Source: an uncultured Clostridia bacterium (GTDB taxonomy: Bacteria; Bacillota; Clostridia; TANB77; CAG-508). Taken from it: DNA of 43,060 bases. Shown in pieces: positions 38,416 to 43,060 of this stretch. The stretch covers positions 1 through 43,060 of the forward strand of contig CAKPAB010000007.1 in NCBI GenBank assembly GCA_934132805.1, read 5' to 3'. Position 1 is the stretch's first letter, and each line of letters begins with the position of its first letter. The translations under genes were made by a program, and so were the position numbers. The notes beneath the pieces were generated by a model, which searched no databases, was not told the DNA's origin, and saw only the letters and a program-made list of their open reading frames with translations.

Positions 38416-39660
38416 TCATTTTTCTATTTCTTTTGCAATTTTTTCTATTTCCTTTTTATCTACTCCTGTAATCTTTTGAATTATTTCAATATTAAATTTC
38501 TCCTTTAACATCTTTTTTACTATGTTAAATTTTTCCAATGTCTTGCCCTCTTTCTTTCCTTCTATTTTTCCTTCTTTTCTACCAATATCAATATACATTT
38601 GGTTTTCTCTGTCAATCATATCCAATACTGCTAACATATTTTCATCATCTCCTTTTAATTTATTAGCTAATCTATAAGCTTCATTTTCTCCAATTTTTCT
38701 GTTCAGAATTATTAATATAATTCTTTTTAATAAATCTCTGTCTTCTTCTTTTGTAACTTTCAATATTCTTTCTACTGCTGACACTATATCGTCTGAATTT
38801 TTTGCTTTTTCTACTAGCATCATTTTTGATAAAAAGTCTTTTTCTTCAAGTAATTCCTTTTCTGTAAAGTCGTTTACATCTACTAAATTGTAATTTCCTA
38901 TTCTTATATTTACTCCTTTTATTTTTTCCTGTGATTTTTCTAAAAATTTATTTGCATTCCATTTTTTGTCCCCTGTATATAATACAATCGGTATTACTAA
39001 TGGTATTTTGTAACTCTTGTTTCTAATTTTATTCTCATCTATTGCACTTTCCATTATTGCCACTTGATATTTTAATAATCTATATGGCATTGAATAGTCT
39101 ATTTTCGTTTGATGTTCTATTAAGAAAAAAATGCCTCTTTCTTTTATTTTATATACTATGTCAGCTTCTTCATTTCCAAATACATCATTTACAAAACTAC
39201 TGTTATATTGTTCTATTTCTTCTATTTTTATATTTGTTTTTATTGTCTTATTTATAAATGCTACTGCCTCTTGCTTTTTTCCAAGTATTGTTCTAAATAT
39301 TTTGTCATGTTCATTGTTGACATGTTCGTATTTTGCACTTTCTTCTGCTAACATACTAATTTCTTGAAGTTTTCCTTCAATTTGATTATTTTTTGCTAAT
39401 ATGTCAAAGTACTTATTTGTGTTTCTTTTTTTATTGTATTCTATGCCATTTGTTTCTTCTTTCTGATTATCTTCTGACTTTTTTGAAAATAAGTCTTTAT
39501 ATTTAAGATAATCTTTATATGTAAAGATTTCTATATTGATTCCTCCTTCATTATAATATTTGTTTTGATTTTTGTCAATATTTATTTGAAAGTAAATTTC
39601 TTTTTTTGCTTCTTTTGTACAAATTTCTTTATTTTTTCCTTTTTCGCTCGTATAGTTCAC
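38416..39660 (-). CDS. Rpn/YhgA-family PD-(D/E)XK nuclease (transposase_31-like)
   Basis: 414 aa if started at GTG 39660. The core (about 115-260) has HDKIFRTILGKKQEAVAFIN, EEADIVYKI, FFLIEHQTKIDYSMPYRLLK and PLVIPIVLYTGDKKW, the Rpn (recombination-promoting nuclease) pattern with Asp and Glu-x-Gln at the active site. The C-terminus repeats EGKIEGKKEGK, as is usual. The GTG abuts its SD. A much better SD, AAGGAGG (39542-39548), lies 7 nt before an ATA codon at 39532-39534, which would give a 372-aa protein. The original start may have mutated from ATG. Such genes are mobile-element-like cargo in gut Firmicutes. Confidence 0.8.
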   Translation of the reverse strand: MNYTSEKGKNKEICTKEAKKEIYFQINIDKNQNKYYNEGGINIEIFTYKDYLKYKDLFSKKSEDNQKEETNGIEYNKKRNTNKYFDILAKNNQIEGKLQEISMLAEESAKYEHVNNEHDKIFRTILGKKQEAVAFINKTIKTNIKIEEIEQYNSSFVNDVFGNEEADIVYKIKERGIFFLIEHQTKIDYSMPYRLLKYQVAIMESAIDENKIRNKSYKIPLVIPIVLYTGDKKWNANKFLEKSQEKIKGVNIRIGNYNLVDVNDFTEKELLEEKDFLSKMMLVEKAKNSDDIVSAVERILKVTKEEDRDLLKRIILIILNRKIGENEAYRLANKLKGDDENMLAVLDMIDRENQMYIDIGRKEGKIEGKKEGKTLEKFNIVKKMLKEKFNIEIIQKITGVDKKEIEKIAKEIEK

Positions 39661-39789
39661 CTTCTTTCTTTTTGTTTTTGCGAATCTTTCTTCTTATTTT
39701 TCTTTTGTATTTTAATTAATTGAGTTTTGTCCTTGATTTTGGACTGTTGAATTAATTTGTTTGAATAAAATTAAAAATTAAGTGTTTCC

Positions 39790-39818
39790 ATAATATCATA
39801 AAATGCCGAACTTTGCAA
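39790..39818 (-). promoter_or_regulatory. Promoter of the Rpn-family gene
   Basis: Minus strand: TTGCAA (39813-39818), 17-bp spacer, TATTAT (39790-39795), overlapping the hairpin at 39804-39843. Confidence 0.55.
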
Positions 39819-39843
39819 GACTTTTTCATCGCAAAATTCGACA
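39804..39843 (-). terminator. Hairpin after the spoIVFB-like gene
   Basis: TGCCGAACTTTGC / GCAAAATTCGACA arms pair over 13 bp with two mismatched columns (G-U pairs as RNA on the minus strand) and a 14-nt loop. On the minus strand ATTTTATG follows. It is a plausible but imperfect terminator. Confidence 0.5.
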
Positions 39844-39900
39844 TTTTGTATCTTTTACATTTATAAATTGATAATGTCAATAAATGTATCAAATTTTATA

Positions 39901-40545
39901 CTAATTTAAAAACATTTTTCTTAATTGTTCTCTTCTTTTATATATTCTATCTTCTTTCAAAATCAAATACCACAAATATGCAACAATCAAAACAAATGCC
40001 ACATTATGTACATACAAAATCAATATAGCTGTACATACTGTAATTAAAGCTACTGTTATCTTAGATATACAGTTTATGTACTTTTCTGCCCTCTGTTTTC
40101 CAAAATTTATATGTAAAATTCCCTTTAAAATTCTTCCGCCGTCTAATGGATAAATCGGCAATAAATTAAAAATCATTATCAAGAAATTTGAATATATAAT
40201 TATTAAACTCTTAAATATATCTACTTTAAGATTGCATGCTACTATAATCATTACAAAATTGGTTATTGGACCTGCTAATGCAACTAAAATTTTCTTGACC
40301 TCTAATTTATTTCCTTTTTTGATTTTTTGATTATATTCCTCTGCTTTTATTTTAAATGATATCGATATTCCAAATGGCATCAAGTCTAATTTTTCCGGCT
40401 TCATTCCCAGTAGCAAACCGGCTAATAAATGTCCAAGTTCATGTATTAATGCAAATATCATTAATATTGAATATACCTCAATTTGTTTTGTAAAATAAAA
40501 TATTATTAAAAAAATAAATATTTTTAAATCTATCCTAAATCTCAT
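39901..40545 (-). CDS. spoIVFB: Site-2 membrane metalloprotease (SpoIVFB-like)
   Basis: 214 aa, M50 family with about 5-6 membrane helices. The zinc site is LIHELGHLLAGLLLG (HExxH) and the second half NLLPIYPLDGGRILKG carries the family's NPDG-like Asp. In spore formers SpoIVFB cuts pro-SigK in the mother cell. It lies 15 bp after an M23-domain gene in the place of spoIVFA, supporting this assignment over a generic site-2 protease. SD AAGGAAA. The C-terminus is short and basic. Confidence 0.82.
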   Translation of the reverse strand: MRFRIDLKIFIFLIIFYFTKQIEVYSILMIFALIHELGHLLAGLLLGMKPEKLDLMPFGISISFKIKAEEYNQKIKKGNKLEVKKILVALAGPITNFVMIIVACNLKVDIFKSLIIIYSNFLIMIFNLLPIYPLDGGRILKGILHINFGKQRAEKYINCISKITVALITVCTAILILYVHNVAFVLIVAYLWYLILKEDRIYKRREQLRKMFLN

Positions 40546-40560
40546 ATTAATTTTCCTTTT

Positions 40561-41472
40561 TTATAATTCTAAAATTTTTTGTGGGTCAATAGTTCTTTCT
40601 GAAATTCTTATTTCAAAATGTAGATGTGGACCGGTTGAATTTCCGGTTGTTCCTACTTCTGCTATTTCTTGTCCCTGGCTAACTTGGTCTCCTTGTTTTA
40701 CATATAGGTTGTTGCAGTGTGCGTAAATTATGCTTACTTCGCCTATTTGTATTTTTAAATGTTTCCCATAGTCTCCTTCTTCTGATGCAATTACAACTTC
40801 CCCTGCTGTTGCTGATTTTATTTTTGTCCCCAAATTTGCTGCAATGTCTACCCCTGTATGGTTTTTAGGTACTGTTGATGTTGTTGGCTCTCTTTGTCCA
40901 TATTTTGAACTTATTGTCCCTTCTATTGGCTTAATAAATGTACTTGTTGCTTTTATATTCTCTATATCTTTTTCTTCTTGCGATTGTTCTTGATTACTTG
41001 TGTCTACATTTACATTTTCACCTATTGGGTTTGTATTATCTGTATTCTCTGTTGTTTGAGTTGTATTTGCATCTTCTGTGCTGTCTGCTCCACCTATTCC
41101 TTGTTCTTGGTTTTCATTTTGATTTTTTATAGAATTATTTTTTATTTCTGTAATTTTGTTTTCAAAATTGTTTTTTAAGTTTTGATAGATTTCTTTAAAA
41201 TTCATATCATATGATAATATTTTATTTGTTTTTTCTAAAAATTCTTCTGAGAAAATATAGTTATTGTTTTGTACTGCATATATGCATAAATATATCAAAA
41301 TACTTACTATTATTTGTATTATCATTTTTTTTAGTAATTTTAGTTCTTTTTTATTGTTTGTATTTACTGTTACTGTTGTTGTTTTTGGTAATGTTCCTTC
41401 TTTTCTTCTTGCATATATTTCTTCTGCTCTTCTTATTTTATCTTCAACTGACATAGTTCTTTCCATATCCAA
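40561..41472 (-). CDS. spoIVFA: Membrane-anchored M23 peptidase-domain protein (SpoIVFA-like)
   Basis: 303 aa. Cytoplasmic basic N-terminus (about 1-48, EDKIRRAEEIYARRKEG), one membrane helix (about 49-68), a Gln/Asn/Thr-rich linker, then an M23/LytM domain (about 180-303): SSKYGQREP, HTGVDIAAN, IIYAHCNNLYVKQGD and STGPHLHFEIR. The zinc ligands (H..D and HxH) are all present, so unlike many SpoIVFA proteins it may be catalytically active. It sits directly before the SpoIVFB-like gene. The start appears to be TTG (41470-41472) with AAAGG 7 nt upstream; an ATG six bases on is possible. Confidence 0.8.
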   Translation of the reverse strand: MDMERTMSVEDKIRRAEEIYARRKEGTLPKTTTVTVNTNNKKELKLLKKMIIQIIVSILIYLCIYAVQNNNYIFSEEFLEKTNKILSYDMNFKEIYQNLKNNFENKITEIKNNSIKNQNENQEQGIGGADSTEDANTTQTTENTDNTNPIGENVNVDTSNQEQSQEEKDIENIKATSTFIKPIEGTISSKYGQREPTTSTVPKNHTGVDIAANLGTKIKSATAGEVVIASEEGDYGKHLKIQIGEVSIIYAHCNNLYVKQGDQVSQGQEIAEVGTTGNSTGPHLHFEIRISERTIDPQKILEL

Positions 41473-41609
41473 TCATGTTCCTTTCATAAAATTTTGTATT
41501 GTGTATTTTTAGCTCTCATATTGTTCTTTATAAACTATATGTTGTTTGATTTTATTTTATGATGGACTAATTGGACATGATGTTTTTTTGTTATTATTTA
41601 TTTTGATTT

Positions 41610-41954
41610 CTAAAATATTATTATTATTGTTTGAATTACGCATATAATTGATATTGCTATTGCATATTTTTTTAGTTTTTTGTATTTTTCTTTTGTGTCT
41701 TTATTTATAATTATTGAATTATTTTCATTTTTTTCTATTTTTGAAATGTAGTTGCTTACTATCATTTCTGCTTCTTTTAAAATGTATTCTTTATCTTTTG
41801 CGCTGTTTCCATTTTCTATTGAGTTTTTGTTTTTTTCTATTTTTTGAAGTTTTTTTGCTTTTTTGTTTGCTTTTAGTATTATTATTGCTTCATCAACTAT
41901 ATTTGATGGTAAATTTTTTAGGACTACCATGTTTTTTAGGTTACTTGTCTCCAT
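41610..41954 (-). CDS. Tail-anchored small protein of unknown function
   Basis: 114 aa. Soluble helical region (LKNLPSNIVDEAIIILKANK, then a K/N/E-rich stretch and EAEMIVSNYISKIE), then one C-terminal membrane helix (about 95-114, YAIAISIICVIQTIIII) right at the end, a tail-anchor layout. SD AAGGAGG with a normal spacing. It lies 137 bp before the spoIVFA-like gene in the same direction. A sporulation link by position is only a guess. Confidence 0.7.
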   Translation of the reverse strand: METSNLKNMVVLKNLPSNIVDEAIIILKANKKAKKLQKIEKNKNSIENGNSAKDKEYILKEAEMIVSNYISKIEKNENNSIIINKDTKEKYKKLKKYAIAISIICVIQTIIIIF

Positions 41955-42060
41955 TTGTACCTCCTTAAAATATGTATTTGTTATATTATTTCCATATTTT
42001 TCAAAGTTATACAGTTGCTAAATGCATTTGCTATAAATTTAATGATATAAGATTTTCAAG

Positions 42061-42089
42061 TTGACATATTATGTTTTGTGTGATATTCT
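42061..42089 (+). promoter_or_regulatory. Promoter of the 182-aa gene
   Basis: TTGACA (42061-42066), 17-bp spacer, TATTCT (42084-42089). Confidence 0.65.
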
Positions 42090-42123
42090 TTTTAAGATAA
42101 AAAATAAAAGTGAGGTATAAAAA

Positions 42124-42672
42124 ATGAAAAATGATAATTCTTTTTCAAGCAGTAACAAAGAAACACAGCCCCTTTGCTTCAAGCCAATTCCTAAGCGGAA
42201 TTTGACAGAGTTGCTTGCTCAGACTAGTGCTGAGTTGACCAACCTTTCAAATTGTATTGGAAGGGCTCGTCAAGTGCACTATAATGATGCAAGTGTTGAC
42301 AAACTTGCACAAAAAATTATCCATAAGTATAATTCGCCTTTGGTTATTATAGACAAATATAATTTGTCTATTAAAAAGACTTTTTGGATAATGGCTGAGA
42401 AGTATCTTGATTTAACTTCATATGAAGCTGATTTAATAGAAAAGGCTCATACATTGCCTCTTGCTGAATTTTCATCTTCCTTGACAGAAGTTAGAGAAAA
42501 AATATTCCTCGAGATCAACTTGTTGTTGAAAAGGCTTGTTGCTTTTTTGAACAAGTCTGTTGGAAATGGTTATATTTTTGCCTTTTCTAATGTGACAGTT
42601 AAGAATTTTTCTTTCGACAATGAAGAAAATAAGTTGTCGATGCAGCTGACATTTGATATCAATATCGAATAG
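42124..42672 (+). CDS. Unknown protein, 182 aa
   Basis: Not recognised. Ser/Thr/Gln-rich start, then mostly helical with regular heptad-like spacing (LTELLAQTSAELTNLSNCIG, then ADLIEKAHTLPLAEF and REKIFLEINLLLKRLVAFLN). It ends in a short beta-rich segment (NVTVKNFSFDNEENKLSMQL). No membrane helix or signal peptide. SD GTGAGG, own promoter and own terminator, so it is a single-gene unit. Its use of C-ending codons looks somewhat higher than nearby genes, as in the PIN and 74-aa genes, which might mean a shared foreign source. Confidence 0.7.
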   Translation: MKNDNSFSSSNKETQPLCFKPIPKRNLTELLAQTSAELTNLSNCIGRARQVHYNDASVDKLAQKIIHKYNSPLVIIDKYNLSIKKTFWIMAEKYLDLTSYEADLIEKAHTLPLAEFSSSLTEVREKIFLEINLLLKRLVAFLNKSVGNGYIFAFSNVTVKNFSFDNEENKLSMQLTFDINIE

Positions 42673-42687
42673 TTCTGCTGTAATGCG

Positions 42688-42726
42688 AAAATAGAGTCAT
42701 GCTTTTTTCTAGTTTGGCTCTATTTT
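42688..42726 (+). terminator. Terminator of the 182-aa gene
   Basis: AAAATAGAGTC / GGCTCTATTTT (one T-G pair) with a 17-nt loop, followed by TTGT. 15 bp past the stop. Confidence 0.75.
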
Positions 42727-42764
42727 TGTATTAGAAAAGTATGCAGTGTCTTTTCATAAAATAT

Positions 42765-42793
42765 TTGACACTTATAAAAAATTTGTGTATAAT
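42765..42793 (+). promoter_or_regulatory. Perfect consensus promoter of a short RNA
   Basis: TTGACA (42765-42770), 17-bp spacer, TATAAT (42788-42793). No reading frame follows before the terminator at 42846-42882. Confidence 0.85.
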
Positions 42794-42799
42794 ATACAT

Positions 42800-42888
42800 A
42801 GAAAATGAGAACACAAATAATGTGTGTTACCTAAAAAGTTTAAGTATACACCACTAGCTCTGCGAAAGCGTATGTGGTGTATTTTTTA
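42800..42888 (+). ncRNA. Short non-coding RNA, possible antisense antitoxin
   Basis: Predicted transcript of about 88 nt between a perfect promoter and a strong terminator. It has a small 5' hairpin AACACA/TGTGTT (about 42812-42830) and a 3' hairpin ATACACCAC/GTGGTGTAT topped by GC-GAAA-GC, ending in TTTTTATT. I match it to no known riboswitch or 6S-type RNA. It converges on, and would overlap the 3' end of, a message for the small hydrophobic frame at 42886-42978. That fits a type I antitoxin, but an attenuator for a gene beyond the window is also possible. Confidence 0.5.
42846..42882 (+). terminator. Terminator of the short RNA
   Basis: ATACACCAC / GTGGTGTAT, 9-bp perfect stem, followed by TTTTTATT. 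Confidence 0.88.
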
Positions 42889-42978
42889 TTGTTGCTTATT
42901 TGATAGTATTATGTATATAACACTTAATAAGGCAACGTTTATAGTTATTGAAATCATAAATCCTATTATTAAGAACAT
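42886..42978 (-). CDS. Candidate small hydrophobic peptide (type I toxin-like)
   Basis: 30 codons from ATG 42976-42978 to TAA 42886-42888. The product is almost one membrane helix (MFLIIGFMISITINVALL, then SVIYIILS) with a short polar end NKQQ, the size and look of TxpA/BsrG/Fst-type toxins. No good SD precedes the first ATG; the second (42955-42957, 23 aa) has TAGGA 3 nt upstream. TTGACA (42990-42995) with AATAAT at 19 bp is a possible promoter. The remaining sequence to 43060 holds nothing else I can support. Confidence 0.35.
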   Translation of the reverse strand: MFLIIGFMISITINVALLSVIYIILSNKQQ

Positions 42979-43060
42979 TAAAAAGGAAATGTCAAGTTAA
43001 CTGTGTAAATTTTTTAATATTTTTTTGGATGGTAATATTTGGAAGCAAATTAATATTACC

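Noticed and set aside
1..43060. CRISPR array, tRNA, rRNA or complete insertion sequence
   Set aside because: No regularly spaced identical repeats with unique spacers, no cloverleaf-like or rRNA motifs, and no transposase with terminal inverted repeats were seen. The Rpn-family gene is transposase-like in name only.

Overview
The window is strongly AT-rich, with AAGGAGG-type Shine-Dalgarno (SD) sequences and TTGACA/TATAAT promoters. Its markers (minDE-rodA, dapL, a SpoIVFA/SpoIVFB-like pair, an NdoA/MazF nuclease next to a YdcC/GerS-like gene, ruvA-rarA) point to a low-GC, diaminopimelate-walled, probably spore-forming Clostridia-type Firmicute. An uncultured gut-type lineage is my guess; the exact group cannot be read from the sequence. 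No rRNA, tRNA, CRISPR array or complete insertion sequence was seen. Most genes lie on the minus strand.

Layout. 1-293 is the 5' end of a prepilin-like gene. 679-2031 is a DUF4143-type ATPase whose upstream region carries an exact-period 33-bp repeat. 2285-10615 is one giant gene for a cyclic beta-1,2-glucan synthase-like protein of 2776 aa. 10768-12551 holds small unknown genes. 12592-13698 holds two half-size TauE/SafE permeases around a 64-aa ORF. 13747-16250 is an HD hydrolase-ruvA-rarA operon with a structured leader. 16625-17683 is a second prepilin-like gene. 17889-19969 is dapF-dapL, divergent from a GT51 glycosyltransferase and a polysaccharide deacetylase (20141-21671). 21911-24399 holds an XRE regulator and an SPFH/Tim44-like membrane pair. 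24552-26052 holds a PIN-domain protein and a small unknown. 26209-27957 is aspS. A HipA-like kinase gene (28092-29072) is divergent from an HD-GYP gene (29257-30195). 30244-31377 holds an orphan mazF next to a YdcC/GerS-like gene. dusB follows, then a frameshifted rodA, a long minE and minD (31475-35150). 35303-38172 holds two more prepilin-like genes. 38416-39660 is an Rpn-family nuclease. 39901-41472 is spoIVFB-spoIVFA. The right end holds unknown genes and a possible type I toxin/antisense RNA locus (42765-42978).

Themes. Envelope biology dominates: glucan synthesis, peptidoglycan precursors and polymerisation, cell-shape and division-site genes, prepilin-like surface proteins and sporulation membrane proteolysis. 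Regulatory signals are densely packed. In three places the SD of a gene lies inside the hairpin of an upstream terminator (13703-13730, 20843-20874, 31383-31428). In two places a promoter overlaps an upstream terminator (35215-35256, 39790-39843).

Best candidates for something new: the repeated prepilin/C-lectin-like family with a conserved promoter-to-N-terminus block, the 33-bp array at the ATPase promoter, the possible toxin/antisense RNA pair at the right edge, the tailed MinE, and the HTH-like/PIN/beta-rich protein.
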